A DNA stretch of 64,000 nt, taken from positions 51,675 to 115,674 of the forward strand of contig JAUCBJ010004375.1 of assembly GCA_032718475.1 (NCBI GenBank), in the 5' to 3' direction. Positions 8,712-21,149 of this stretch are shown piece by piece (positions within the stretch are counted from its first letter, which is position 1; each line of letters starts with the position of its first letter). The position numbers and the translations under genes are program-made. The notes beneath the pieces are model-generated. The model searched no databases, was not told where the DNA came from, and saw nothing but the letters and a program-made list of their open reading frames with translations. The stretch is from Nemertoderma westbladi. Lineage: Eukaryota; Xenacoelomorpha; Nemertodermatida; Nemertodermatidae.

Positions 8712-10601
8712 TTAGTATAGAGGTCGCGGTTGTTTATCAACTGGTGTATCAATATTTGGTCGACTTTGACTATTCCTATTTGTATAACCCCATCCATTTT
8801 GGTATCTATCTTGGTCCCTGAAATTCTCTATTGATTGATCACAAATTACCGGTAAATTAATCCTCCCTCTGTTGGATAGCTGACCTGCATGCTGTGAATG
8901 GTAATCACAATCGGTTGGATGTTGTCTAACTCTACCTGCAGTAAGTTTAATTTCATTATGGTACTTACTTTCTCTTCGAGTTGCCTTCTCACCTCGGTTA
9001 GGAATTAATGAAATCCTTGGTTGGTGTGAACTTGAAAGCTCTAACTCACGTGGGTTTAATGTTCTGTCTTTCACTAAATATGGTGTGACTGAAATCACAG
9101 GCTCCGCTCTAACTGGTACAGGTATGACGTCATTTTGCTCAAGACCTTCTTCATTCACTGCTGCTTGTGTTTCTGGATTAGGGGTACTCCATTCATCTCC
9201 TGGGAATCGCGCATTAAAAGCTGACAATAAATGTAACCTACTTACAGGGTCATCCGGATCTTGAGCTGCATTGTGCTTCCGTACAGATGATGCTACACGA
9301 TCAATTCTATCTAGAAGTGAGTTTGCTCGCCGTGTGCGAGCGATCGCTTCTAGGTTTTCCTGTTCTGCTTGTATGCGATGCTGTTCCTTCTCTAATAAAT
9401 CCTGTTTCCGTTGAGCTTCAAGGGCTTCAACACGTTGCCGCTGTTCTGCTTCGATTTCATTCCGTCTAGCCTCGAGATTAGCTTGTTTTTCTGCTTCAAT
9501 TCCAGCACGTTTTAACCTTTCGGCATTGAGGTAAATGCGCTGTAATTTTAGAGCACGATCTCGCTCTAAGCGTTCCTGATTGATTCGCTCTGCTTCTGCT
9601 ACTGCATCCGCGGTCGCCTTATATGCAACCTTCTCTCGATCCAACTTGGCGATTTCTAAATTCAGCATACGTAATTCAGCTTCTGCGGCTGCAGTTTGTG
9701 AACGTAAAACTTCATCTGCTGCAATCCTTTTTTGTTCTTCTCGTAATTGTCTTTGTTGTTCCACTAAATTCCTTGCAGCAATCCTTTGGGATTCGGTTAT
9801 TGACACATTACTGTATACTCCACCTACCTTCGAATGTGCCTGCTCCACATCATAGCCCAGCAACGAAATATCACGTGCTCCAATTCGTTGTGGAATTACA
9901 TTTACACTGGCAGTGGTTGGTAATGGTAAACCAGGAAGTATAACTCCTTGTTCGAGTAAATATTGAGTGAGTTTGTCAATAAAATTCAGAGTTGCTTGTT
10001 CGATTTCATCTTCGTCATCCTTTGGATCTACTTGGGAAGCTGATTCGTCGAGTAGTTGTAATCCTTTATCCACTCGAATTTTATGAAAATGTTCACCTAA
10101 CCTAATTATATTAGCTCTAGATTCCTTCAGTTTTTCAAACAACTGTGTTAGAGTACGCCTTTCACCACGTTTTTTAGCTTCTACTACAAGGCTCTCCAGT
10201 TCGACAACATGCTTCCGTATTAGTTCGTTATAATTATCTTGAATTGTTACAAGAGTACATCGGTGTAGAGCTTGGCTTTCGTCTAGTAATAGCTGAGAAA
10301 CTTGGTTGGTATATCGGGTTATACTTGCCATATGTCCTCCAGCACGCTTACTGATAGATGGGCCGTGTATTAAGTTACTTACCTCGCTGACAGCGTCAGG
10401 GATTTCATCGTTAATCATAGCTTCTGTCTGGTCTCGCACCGTAGCATCTGGGATACTTGAAACTGCAGGGTCGTCTACAGACTTACCTTGATCCGACATA
10501 ACAATCGGGTCTGGCGGTGTAATATTTAATCTCTGACTTTGTTCGTCGGTAGTGTCATAATCATCCGTTGCGGGAGGTCCAGTATTTGGGGGTATACTCA
10601 T
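8712..10601 (-). CDS. Intronless coiled-coil protein, possibly retroelement Gag-like
   Basis: Read from the ATG at 10601 (MSIPPNTGPPATDD), since the codon further upstream at 10622 is TTG and a stop precedes it. The product is about 629 residues. The N-terminal 60 are acidic and disordered. Residues about 90-230 are helical and charged (YNELIRKHVVELESLVVEAK). Residues about 265-430 form a long coiled coil rich in Glu, Ala, Arg and Gln (AAEAELRMLNLEIAKLDREK and following). The C-terminus is polar and disordered. There is no zinc knuckle, protease or RT motif. The absence of introns and isolation in AT-rich repeat DNA suggest a retroelement Gag (BEL/Pao Gags begin with similar helices) or a retrocopy. 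The family is not identified. Confidence 0.5.
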   Translation of the reverse strand: MSIPPNTGPPATDDYDTTDEQSQRLNITPPDPIVMSDQGKSVDDPAVSSIPDATVRDQTEAMINDEIPDAVSEVSNLIHGPSISKRAGGHMASITRYTNQVSQLLLDESQALHRCTLVTIQDNYNELIRKHVVELESLVVEAKKRGERRTLTQLFEKLKESRANIIRLGEHFHKIRVDKGLQLLDESASQVDPKDDEDEIEQATLNFIDKLTQYLLEQGVILPGLPLPTTASVNVIPQRIGARDISLLGYDVEQAHSKVGGVYSNVSITESQRIAARNLVEQQRQLREEQKRIAADEVLRSQTAAAEAELRMLNLEIAKLDREKVAYKATADAVAEAERINQERLERDRALKLQRIYLNAERLKRAGIEAEKQANLEARRNEIEAEQRQRVEALEAQRKQDLLEKEQHRIQAEQENLEAIARTRRANSLLDRIDRVASSVRKHNAAQDPDDPVSRLHLLSAFNARFPGDEWSTPNPETQAAVNEEGLEQNDVIPVPVRAEPVISVTPYLVKDRTLNPRELELSSSHQPRISLIPNRGEKATRRESKYHNEIKLTAGRVRQHPTDCDYHSQHAGQLSNRGRINLPVICDQSIENFRDQDRYQNGWGYTNRNSQSRPNIDTPVDKQPRPLY

Positions 10602-13202
10602 AATTAATTTAATAAATGTCAATTATGTCAATTTCAGTAATTAAATTATAAAGTTCAGTAAGTCGGTTGTCATAACCTTCAGGTCGGTGCTTTATCGAAC
10701 AGTAACTAAATTAACCAGTTAATAGCACTTTATAGTAATTATTAATATTAAAATAATTTCACAAAATTTACAAACTATAATAAATTTTGTGAATTAATTC
10801 GACACAAATTATCTTCTAGAACGGTAGTTCTAATCACAGATTTTCGTTAGCACAATAAAACAGCAAATATCAATAATATTACCAAACAAATTCGGTAAAT
10901 TATTTGAAATATAAATATTTTATAATTCGTGAACCTTCGGGCACTGGGAATGGATACACAATTTGATCAACGGATACCATAATGTCAAGTTAAATGTCAA
11001 ATTAATATTTAAAAATATTGCAGCCGAAATATTTCTACATTGTCTCACAAATACAAAGGTGAAAACTGTACAACTAACCCCAAGAAGAGCAGTCCGTCCC
11101 TCCCGCGTACCAATCCGTGACGTCATCCTTGAGAAACTTTCTCCCGTTGTGGATGCTCACCAATGTACCAAACTCGTGGATTTCAGCAATCCCAGATTCA
11201 ATTGTAAATCTTGTCAGAGTACCTGCAAGTTGTACGTAGAATTAATCCGGTGCCCTAATTTATTTATACTTGTAATTCCTACTATTATTTTAATTTAATA
11301 TTATCAAATATTTTAACTAACCAGAAATATAAAATTGACTGGGCCGAAAAGGTACAAATAGTATTTTCTTAATAACGTTTGAACGTTACTAATATAAATT
11401 ATCCTAGAAACAAATTGCAATTTATGAAAATTGAATGTAAAACTATCTGCATAAGAATCCCCGACCAGGCAGATCTATATGTGAACTACTAATCAACGAT
11501 TCCCGGGTCGAGATCTCCACAAAGAATATAATTTACCGCTATAGCGGGTCCTTATCTGATCTACTAAACAGCCTCCCCAGACTGTATATTTTCTAGGATA
11601 ATATATTGATAATTTCGAGTTCAATAAATATTTCAGGTTTTTATAAAAAACATTTCCCATATGAACAGCAATTGCTGAATATGTAACAGTAACAATAAAT
11701 GGATAACAAATTCACGCCAAACTGTTTATCTAAATTTACATCAGACTTACCGTAATTCTAAAAATTGCAAATATCTCGGCAAGAATTGTCTAATTGTCCT
11801 TGTCAGCTAGGATACAGTGCCTAAATTGTCCATAGCGCAAGTTAGTTGTATAGTGGCAAATAACTAATTTCCACCTAATATAGAATAATTCCTAACAGTC
11901 TGTCAGTCATGCACAGCAGAATATATTCCAACATTCCAGAATATGACATTCCAGAACACAAAATTATGTATAAGTAAACAAATTAATTCTACACCACCCT
12001 GCACAGTAACCAAGGAACTCAACTGATGCTGCCTGGAACCCAACAACCAATCAAATGTCGGCTCACGCATAGCAACCACGAATTGAGCTCCTATAATCTC
12101 TTGCCAAGGCTACGCTAAACTGAGGTATAGAATTATTCACCTATAAATAACTATTGGCTTATTTTCTGCTGTTGCGTTGTGCGTGTTTTTTGCTTCGCTG
12201 TGCGGATTGTTCAATTTTCATACGGGTGTCCTAAATTTTGTAAGGCTGGTGAAATGTAAGACAGCTAAAGTTGATGACCTACACCTGACAAATGTTTCTC
12301 CCATTTACTCGTAATGATGCTCTAACCTGACTTCCCTTGACTATTAGTATCCGTGCGACTATGGTTGTTCAGCCGCTTGTATCCATGTTTCCCAACCTTC
12401 CGGCCCACGTAAATGACGCTTAGCTCGTCATGTTGTAAATGTTTTAACCGATAACATTGTTGAAAATAAGATCTAATTGAAGTTAGAACTCAAGATAGTA
12501 TAATCTGATACTTAAATTCACAAAATAATTACTTCCAAACACGAACGAAATACAGGTAATTATAAGATTGTAAATTCTATTTGTGAATATTTCTAAAAGT
12601 AATATAATATTAATCTGCCCTACTAACTGACTAAATGACTAACTTACTAACTTACTAACTTATTGCAAAAGAGGGGGTGGGCCCTTTTATACCACAACGT
12701 TGACACCTAATCACGTTATATCGAATCACATTTAAGCTTAACTAGTATGTATCCCTTAGCAACCTATGCATTCATATGTTAGTGAAGCAAAGGTGGCAAA
12801 CATCCAACAATGAAGGGCTAAACAATAAATTTGATCATAACATTGTTATCTGCCGGTCCTGTCCTAACATATTAGTATTTCTCCTCTAAAGACATGAATC
12901 AGTGCGAGTATAGGTCCCATCAATAGAGCAAAGGCAACGCCTTCCAGCGGTCAATATAGAAATTGCACTGAATATTTTATTAAATCTGAGATAACATGGT
13001 GGGGCGAGCCACGAAAGTAAAGGAACGGCTTAATACCGATAAAAATAAAATTATCCTTCGGTGTTTCTTAAAAATATACTTCACTTCCTATTCATAAGTA
13101 AGATAATATAAATCATGGCAAATATTTCCATTTACTAAAAATTATACTATTATTAAGCAATTATTGTTAATAGCAAATTAAGTACCGACACAAAATCAAT
13201 AC
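10602..13202. other. AT-rich non-coding stretch
   Basis: No gene is seen. The small frame at 10963-11298 is unsupported. CCTATAAATAA at about 12140 is TATA-like. A short run of ACTAACTTACTAACTTACTAAC lies at about 12630-12660. I looked for direct long repeats flanking the coiled-coil ORF and did not find any by eye. Confidence 0.4.
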
Positions 13203-14252
13203 ATTAACCGATGTCCTAACCTTTGTTCCTCAGTTAGTTTAACCACTGTACTAAGCTTTGTTCCTCAGTTAGTTTAACCAATGTTCTAACCTATGTTCCT
13301 CAGTTGGTTTAACCGATGTCCTAACCTTTGTTCCTAGTTAGTTTAACCACTGTACTAACCTTTGTTCCTCAGTTAGTTTAACCGCTGTCCCAACCTTTAT
13401 TCCTCAGTTTGTTCAACCACTGTACTAACCTTTGTTCCTCAGTTAGTTTAACAGTTGTTCAAACCTTAGTTCCTCAGTTAGTTTAACCACTGTTCTAACC
13501 TTTGTTCCTCAGTTAGTTTAACCGCTGTCCTAACCTTTGTTCCTCAGTTAGTTTAACCACTGTACTAACCTTTGTTCCTCAGTTAGTTTAACCACTGTAC
13601 TAACCTTTGTTCCTCAGTTAGTTTAACCACTGTCCCAACCTTTATTCCTCAGTTTGTTTAACCACTGTACTAACCTTTGTTCCTCAGTTAGTTTAACAGT
13701 TGTTCAAACCTTAGTTCCTCAGTTAGTTTAACCACTGTTCTAACCTTTGTTCCTCAGTTAGTTTAACCACTGTACTAACCTTTGTTCCTCAGTTAGTTTA
13801 ACCACTGTACTAACCTTTGTTCATCAGTTAGTTTAACCGGTGTCCCAACCTTTGTTCCTCAGATAATTTATCCGCTGTACTAACCTTTGTTCCTCAGTTA
13901 GTTTAACCGATGTCCTAACCTTTGTTCCTCAGTTAGTTTAACCACTGTACTAACCTTTGTTCCTCAGTTAGTTTAACCACTGTACTAACCTTTGTTCCTC
14001 AGTTAGTTTAACCACTGTCCCAAACTTTATTCCTTAGGTAGTTTAACCTTTGCACGCTAACCTGTGTTCCTCACTGTAACTGCTATGTCCTAACCTGTGT
14101 TCCTCACTGTAACTGCTATGTCCTAATCTTTGTTCATCGGTTAGTTTAACCTTTGCACGCCAACCTGTGTTCCTCACTGTAACTGATATGTCCTAACCTT
14201 TGTTCCTCACTGTAACTGCTATGTCCTAATCTTTGTTCCTCAGTTAGTTTAA
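13203..14252. repeat. 35-bp minisatellite with a 7-unit higher-order period
   Basis: Tandem copies of a 35-bp unit (CTAACCTTTGTTCCTCAG followed by TTAGTTTAACCACTGTA). Variant units (TGTCCCAACCTTTATTCC; ACAGTTGTTCAAACC) recur at a spacing of 245 bp, exactly seven units (13386 and 13631; 13451 and 13696), so blocks of seven were duplicated. From about 14040 the unit changes to a shorter variant ending CACTGTAACTGCTATG. The array abuts the LINE 5' end. Confidence 0.9.
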
Positions 14253-14433
14253 CAGGTCAGGTCAGGTATTCTAGGTCATTGATCAAGAAAACTTGCCACC
14301 TCCATGCAGCATAAAGGAGGTGCCACCTGTAGCTGCATAGACCCTCTTACTAGGGCAAATCTGGTCCTGTAACTAGGACCCCCTTCGTTCTGGGAAAAGG
14401 ACACCCTTGGTCCTGGATTAAGGACCCATATAC

Positions 14434-14657
14434 TTGGCTGCAGGGGTATATGGCCTGGCCAGGCAGATGGTGATCTACCAATGGCTGGTCAGGAGTAGAG
14501 TGTTCTCATGTCCACTCTGAGTGCACTTCACTGCGACCTGCACCTGGCAGCAGGGGTACAGGGCATGACCCAGCAGATGAGCTGCACAGCCAATGGTGGG
14601 TCATCTGCGCGAGAGTAGATATGGGTGATGGGCCTCATATCTGACTCCACTGCGACA
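14434..14657 (+). repeat. Two diverged tandem repeats in the LINE 5' leader
   Basis: Two about 105-bp segments (from about 14434 and about 14545) share the order GGC-GCAGGGGTA, CAGGCAGATG or CAGCAGATG, CCAATGG, GTCA, GAGTAGA and CACTGCGAC. Repeated leader segments of this kind are often promoter monomers in LINEs; that role is inferred. Confidence 0.55.
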
Positions 14658-14670
14658 CCCACCCTGTGGA

Positions 14671-16563
14671 ATGGCAAACCATGGTGTGGTATTTGCCCCG
14701 AGAGCTGACTCGGCAAAAAAGCACCCCCCAACCCCCACTATGGATTACATTAGTAATGCGGAGGTCCAGCCACTAGAGGCCAGTGGAATGACTGGACACA
14801 ATCGGCCTCACAGGCGTCAGTTATCTCCTGACCGGCTGCCTGTCTCACCCCCTACTGGAGAGAGAGCGGCAAACAATTCTTTGAGTCCCTTTCCTGATGA
14901 CCTTTCTGGCCCAAACCCTGGGTCACCAGGGAGGCCAGATTGTGAGGGGGAGAGGGATTCTGGAGTTGGAGGCTACTCTCATGTTCCACCCCGACCAACA
15001 AAGCCATTGGTGAATCTGAGGCAAGTCACTAGACTAGCCTCAGTAAACACCCTAACACTCGGGTCCCCAATGCGACAAGGTGAGCTGACTGCCTTGGCAG
15101 ATAAGCTTTCTCTTAGTGCAGTGGGTGTTCAAGAGCACCGAATGCTGACTGGACAGACTGATGAGGTTCTGATTAAGGACATGGGGGGCGGTTGGCGACT
15201 CGCCCTCGCTTCAGCAGATGATAGTGGCAATGGTGGAATTGGTCTATTGATGAATCCAACTGCACATGCAGCATTGGACAAAATAGACCAAATCTCTAAC
15301 CGCATCATCCGTTGCCACTTCTCATGTTCTGGAAGACTGGCTAAGAAGTTTCCTAAGGTGGTTCTGATTGTGTGCTACTCTCCAACTAGTGTTGCCCCTG
15401 TAGAGGAGGTGGAAAATTTCTACCACAATCTACAAGCAGCTACTGATGGAGTGGATCAGCATGCATTCTTAACATTCCTGGGAGATTTTAATGCAAGTCT
15501 GCATCAATCACCTACATCGCCCTGGGTCTATAGCAATAGTGTTAACCGAAATTCTGTCCATCTTCAGGATTTTATCTCTGGAAATGGATTGTTTTCGGCT
15601 GGAACCCAGTTCAAGAAGCGAACTGGAAAGCTATGGACTCATAGTGGACCCAGTGGTCACAAGTCCCTGATAGACAATATTCTTTTTCGTAGGAAATACA
15701 GGAGCTCTATACAAGACTGTAATGCATTTACACTTCGACCCTTCTCCAGTGATCACCGCCTTATTGTGGCCAAGGTAAGACTTAGTCTGCGTGCTAGCAG
15801 AACAACGAAATCTGCCTTTCCGCGGCATGACTGGTCCTCTCTGTTGCAACAGCCAAGTGTGAGATCCAGCTTCACACTACAGCTGAGCAACAGGTATGAG
15901 GCTCTTGCCTCTGAGGCGGCAGATCACTGTGAGGGCTATACTGCCTTTACAGAAGCGGTTAAGTTAGCAGCTGCAGAAACAGTTCCTGTATACCCTCGAA
16001 ACAGGAAAAGGGCCCCCTGGACTGACAACAAAATTCAGAAGTGCCGAAATGACCTTCATAAGGCGCAGAAAGAGTCCCGACTCAAACAGACTACAGCGGC
16101 CAAGAATGCAGTTAAGGCTGCATCTCGGTCCCTGAACAGGCAGTACTCTGTTAATCTACAGGAGCTAATAAACCAACAGGTTGATGCCATCAATGATGCT
16201 GACGACAGCAGGCAATCATCCCAGGCATGGAAATCAATCAATCTGCTTACTGGGCGGAAAAGCCAACCAACCACCAAGGTTAAGGCTGAATCACCAGCCG
16301 ATCGCCTCAATGGTTGGAAAGCCCACTTTGAAAAGCTCCTCAATAATGACAGGGTATTGCCTGATAACTTTATAGAAGTAAAAGTGTCTGAGTCTGTACT
16401 CCCAGATATTCCCATTGGCGATATCTCCTTTGCAGAAGTGAAGGCTGCTGCAAAGAGCATTAAGACCAATCGTGCCAGTGGAGTAGATGGTGTTCCCCCT
16501 GAGGTCTTTAAAATACCTGAGTGTTTAAAGCTCATCTATCCCATCATAGTAGACATGTACTGA
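14671..16563 (+). pseudogene. LINE ORF part 1: AP-type endonuclease and start of RT region, ends in nonsense codon
   Basis: 630 codons from ATG 14671. The first 110 residues are Pro/Ser-rich. The endonuclease/exonuclease/phosphatase domain spans about residues 130-370: GVQEHRM supplies the catalytic Glu, FLGDFNAS the Asp/Asn pair, and SDHRLIVAKV the terminal Asp-His. This nuclease nicks target DNA to prime reverse transcription. The thumb/finger linker follows, with KSIKTNRASGVDGVPPEVF at about 600. The frame ends at TGA 16561, where the copies at 43.06 kb and 62.41 kb have CGA and CGT. The stop is therefore a CGA-to-TGA mutation and the real protein continues. Confidence 0.85.
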
Positions 16564-17965
16564 ACAACAAGAGTCCCACAAGAAATGAAAACAAATAAGT
16601 TGGTGCCAGTTCCCAAGAAGGGCAACTTAACACTCTATGGTTCTTTTCGGGGAATCTCATTGATCTCGATTGCTGCAAAGCTATACAATAGGATTCTAAA
16701 ATCGCATCAGGGATCCCATTGAGAGACTGCTCCGTGGAAATCAGAATGGGTTCCGTAAAGGTCGTGGGACCATGGAGCCCATTTTGGCACTTAGAAGGAT
16801 AATTGAAGAATTATCAAAAAAGAAAGACAGGCATCTGGCTGTTATCTTTGTTGACTTCTTCAAGGCCTTTGATTCAGTCTCTCGCTCACGTATATTCAGC
16901 ATACTTTCATTATATGGGATTCCTGATGAAATTATTGCAGCAATCAGATCAGTATACGATGGTTCGACAACATTTGTGTCTACTGTTGACGGTGACACAG
17001 AACCATTTGAAGTGTTATGGGGCGTCCTCCAAGGAGACACACTTGCACCATTCTTGTTCATTATTGTGGTTGACTATGTTCTACGCATGTCCTTAGATCA
17101 TCATAATGATGATGGGGTGATGATAACTCCATCTACTGGCTCCAGAAGTCGAGGAAATCCTGCCAAGTACCTAACTGATCTAGACTTTGCTGATGACTTA
17201 GGAGTACTCTCAGAATCATTAGAGGGAGCCCAACGGCTCCTCAGCTCATTAGAACATGCTGCTTCTAGTGTTGGTCTTTTTATTAACTCCAGAAAGACCA
17301 AAATTCTGACCGTTAACTTTGAAAGTCCTCAGCAAGGCTCTGATCGGATGAGCATAAGCTCAAAGGATGGTATGCTTGAGCATGTGGACGACTTCTGTTA
17401 CCTGGGATCATGGATCCGGAAGTCAGGTGAGGACCTTCGAATACGTAAGGGAAAGGCATGGGCAGCCTTGAATAGGCTTTCCAGGATTTGGAAGTCACCG
17501 AGAATTAATCGAAAACTTAAGGTCCGATTATTTAGAGCAGCAGTAGTTCCAGTACTCCTCTACGGGAGTCCATGCTGGGCTCTAACTGCTGAGGACACCA
17601 AATCTCTGGATGGCACATTCACAAGAATGCTACGCCGGGTTCATTGTGTCAAGTACAATGCACACATCTCCAACCAGACACTATATAACATTGGAGGTGT
17701 CTCATTGGTTCCCCCAAGCTTGACACTAGAACAAAATCGCCTCCGCTTTGCAGGACATTGCTTTCGCCGTGAGGACCAGCCAGTGCATAATCTTGTACTT
17801 TGGCAGCCTCATGGAGTGAATAAGCATGGTGGACAGCCCATGACTTTCTTGAGACGCATCTTAAAGGACACTGGCCTTAAAGATGCGGATGATCTAGCAA
17901 ATGTCATGGGTGATAGGGAGTTGTGGCGGTGCAATTTTGTTGACAAGCCGGCACAGCATTCTTAA
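16564..17965 (+). pseudogene. LINE ORF part 2: reverse transcriptase and C-terminal domain
   Basis: Continuation of the same protein after the nonsense codon and a 2-nt deletion near 16697; the second half is open again through 17965. Visible RT motifs are NGFRKGRGTMEPILALRR, AVIFVDFFKAFDSVSR (catalytic Asp), GVLQGDTLAPFLFIIVVD, and DLDFADDLGVLS (the FADD catalytic pair). The C-terminal region has CWALTAEDTKSLDGTFTRML and LRFAGHCFRREDQP. It ends in TAA just before the TAG tail. It cannot be translated as one protein as it stands. Confidence 0.85.
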
Positions 17966-18010
17966 AAATGCAGCTGCAATGCAGCATGCCGATCCTAGTA
18001 GTAGTAGTTA

Positions 18011-18693
18011 CTGTTATCTAAATTGGCACCGGTAAGCTATCTATATTTATGTTCTTCATGGTGTATTACTTAATGAATTAGAATTTATTTAATTAAAGTC
18101 CAACATTACCGCATTATAATTTTAATGAAACGGAAACTGGTTAGAATTGAATATGAGGAAATTATGATGGTGAAATCAATCAGGCTGCCAAGTTAATTAC
18201 TACAGCCAGCCAGATGGGCACCCATACCAATGTTATAACCCCCCCATATGGAGATTGTCGCATATGGAAACACACAGAAACACACAGAAACACTCATTTA
18301 ATTTGTAATGTGCAGTAGATTGGATAGTAAAGGAGTAGGTCACCGATGCGAATTGGGCGAACCAAAACTATTACCGGGAGTAACAAGGGTTACAAGCAAA
18401 GGACTCAAATCATGGGAAATCTCTTTAGACGACAATATTGCCCAGGGTGAGGTGAGTTACAGCCTTAAAAGGGGAAATTCTGTCATGAATCTACTTTGCA
18501 TCATACTCGCGGACAAAGAATCTTGCGATACAATGCCTGGGGGAATAGTAACATATGTTAGAATGTCCGCGGAGTGTCCTGTAACTTAAGGGTTCTAACA
18601 TGCTACTCTAGCAACGGATGGTGGTGGTGGTAGGTTATTGTGATCGTTTTGACCTAAAATATTTTTTGAAGTCCCAGTTGGTTGTCGTAATCT
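18011..18693. other. Non-coding; unsupported 93-codon frame
   Basis: An open frame from 18308 to 18589 starts with ATG but shows no motif. CACACAGAAACACACAGAAACAC at about 18272 is a small direct repeat. I see no gene with support. Confidence 0.4.
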
Positions 18694-18978
18694 TAGTAAA
18701 ATTTTATATTACAAGCACGAATTGAAAAAATGCCATTATTAAATAAGTGGAAATTTTCGATTTAATACATATATCATCTTCAGCCAAATATAACAGTAAA
18801 GTACAAAAAGTTTACATTAAAATCTCAAATTGAAATAATGATGAGTGTTTAGGTGTGGTTGAAGCCTTACCCGTTCGAGGGGAGACACCCAAGTGTATTT
18901 ATGTATTAAATCGAAACGTTGAACTTATTTAATGATGGGATTTTTTTCAATTCGCGCTTGTAATATTAATTTTACTAC
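18694..18978. repeat. Foldback repeat (MITE-like), arms of about 78 bp
   Basis: The left arm 18694-18771 and right arm 18900-18978 are inverted copies with a few mismatches. They run from TAGTAAAAT through ACAAGC(A/G)CGAATTGAAAAA to CGATTTAATACATA. The 128-bp spacer holds CCCGTTCGAGGGG, a small palindrome. There is no coding capacity. It is probably a non-autonomous DNA element; target duplication is not clear. Confidence 0.7.
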
Positions 18979-20713
18979 GATTAAAATATTTTCTGTACAC
19001 CCTAGAGAGCTGTATGAAAGATGAAATGAGCTGTTATATGTTCTGATTTATTAACTGAAACTAGGGAAAAAACTGAAACTGAAGCTGAAAATGCCTACTC
19101 TGACCGAATGTAATGAAGCTATTAAAAATTCTAAATAAATGAATACAGAAGTTATTCCGTTAGTGCTAATGTAAGTTTGTAAGCTACTGTCAGGGGTTTA
19201 TTGTCCTGTAAACTTCCGAACTTCCGTGCAGAACTTGTACGCATTTCTGTTGCCTCGAGAACTTCAACCCTTCGACTCTCTATCGCAAATTACACATCTC
19301 AGGAGTCAGTTAGGTAGTTTTTCTTAATTTTAATCTATATCGCTTTTTCAAATATATAAATATTCCAAAATAATTGGGCGATTATTAAGTCTGAATTAAA
19401 ATGAAAAAAAAAACCGATGAAAAAAAGGAACAGTAGCCAGATGTCAAACCCACTTATAACACACTAAAAATTCATCTTTATGGGTTTTCTGGAGTCCGGA
19501 TTCTATTCGGGCATACATATCATATTCACCAGATCATTGAAGTTATTGATTTTGGCACTTGCAGTAATAAGTAAAAATAATATAAACAATAAAAAATAAA
19601 GAATAAAAAGTAAAATTGTATACTGCCTTTGTAATATCCAACAAATTCAGAAACCACAAAACCCTACAGCAAAAAGCCAAAAAATTTATGTATTTTTGGA
19701 TTTTAAAATTTGGTTAAACACAAAGAGAAAGGCCACGCACTGACGTTTGAGAACTCAGAACCCGAAAATTCGTATATATCAAATATATATAAGGATGGTA
19801 CAAATCATAATCCATTTAATGAAATTTTCAAAAATGGTCTCGAAAAAAGTGCACAAAGTGAGGTAATGGTGTAGTGAAGTAACAATAATTTGATCTGGAA
19901 CTAAGTTATTCCCTTAGCTCTCTATTATGAAAATATAGCTGGTTCTCAATTCTACGTGACATAAACAAATATTAAGAATGAGAAGTTCAGTTCAACCCAT
20001 TTGTTCTTTGTTTAATTCAGGTATAACCTCCATGTGGTACCGCATCAATATAATGACGCATTTCGAGCATGTTACAACATCATACACATTTGACGATACC
20101 CTTACTTTCAAGTTTAATATATGGACTGGTTTCTGGGCTGTTAATCATCTAAGTTTAATTTAAATTGCAAAACAGTTCGCATATATTCTTGATAATGTTC
20201 ATATCGCATAGTTGATGTTTCCAATTTACATGCATACTAAATAAAAATAATGTTACTAATTATTGTTTAAATGCACTTCGGAGTCAGGGTATACACCAAT
20301 CACCCCATCACATAATTCCTGGTAATATGTGTAATATGTTTGGATTTTTTTCCAATAATACACAATATTTTGTATATTAATACATTGTTTGGCCCTAAGG
20401 TCATGGCTAAATTTACGAAATATTAACAACAAATAAGGGTAGAGGGAAGGTGGTGAAATTTTTACATAGTAAAATAATAAATATTATTGTGTAAATATAA
20501 ATTGCACTGATTTCAATACTCAATTTTCCTCTGCCACTTACAATGCATTCTTACAAACCAAATGTAGACCAGGATCGAGCACACAGCCTTTTCTAAAGAA
20601 CTAAGGAAGGAGCCGTTGCGCTCCCTCTAGTGATTTCGAGAGTACACCTAGGCCATCAGCTAAGTTTAGATCAGTTACGTGCTTGGCATTTGGAGCTATT
20701 GTAGTGGGGGGTG
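18979..20713. other. AT-rich non-coding stretch
   Basis: No gene, RNA gene or repeat with clear borders is seen. Short frames (for example 19978-20163) have no support. Confidence 0.4.
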
Positions 20714-20948
20714 TCATAATCCCATCATCATTACGATGCAAGCTTAGAGTCAGTCACACACAATTATGAATAGAGTCAGTCAGTCACACACAATTATGAA
20801 TAAGAATGGTAGAAGTCTGTCACCCTGGAGGACTCCCCATAATCACTTCGAATGGTTGTGTCACCATCAACAGCAGACACAAATGTCGTTGAACCATCAT
20901 ATTATACAGATCTTATTGCTGCAAAATTTCATCAAGAATCCCATATAT
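20714..20948 (-). pseudogene. Antisense fragment of the LINE reverse transcriptase
   Basis: The reverse complement matches copy 1 at about 16918-17125 (the GVLQGDTLAPF region), with many substitutions and an internal duplication of AGTCAGTCACACACAATTATGAATA. It is an old, 5'- and 3'-truncated relic. Confidence 0.75.
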
Positions 20949-21149
20949 TTATTTATAATAGAATATTTATAATATTTATAATAGTGCCGAACCAGCACTT
21001 TAATAATATACAATATCAGGCACCAGAAATCAAACAGACAATATCACACCATTAAAATTATTAAAAGCTGGTGGGGATACCGGTGAAAAGCATCGCCCCT
21101 TACGATAAGAAGTCAAAACATCGGATAAGTGAAATTCAAGGCATGCATT

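Larger units (their letters stand above)
14256..18010 (+). mobile_element. APE-type LINE (non-LTR retrotransposon), near full length, copy 1
   Basis: The element has a 5' leader of about 415 bp, an ORF with an AP-type endonuclease and a reverse transcriptase, and a 3' end in CCTAGTAGTAGTAGT, the same short TAG-repeat tail as the other copies in this window. The 5' border is approximate: it is where the 35-bp minisatellite stops. Compared with the copy at 62.1-63.9 kb it is nearly identical, but it carries a TGA at 16561 and a 2-nt deletion near 16697. The clade is RTE/Proto2-like by the style of its C-terminus (LRFAGHCFRRED; GGQPMTFLRRILKDTGL), not assigned with certainty. Confidence 0.85.

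Noticed and set aside
13203-14252. CRISPR-like array of regularly spaced repeats
   Set aside because: Units are contiguous tandem repeats without unique spacers, in eukaryotic DNA.
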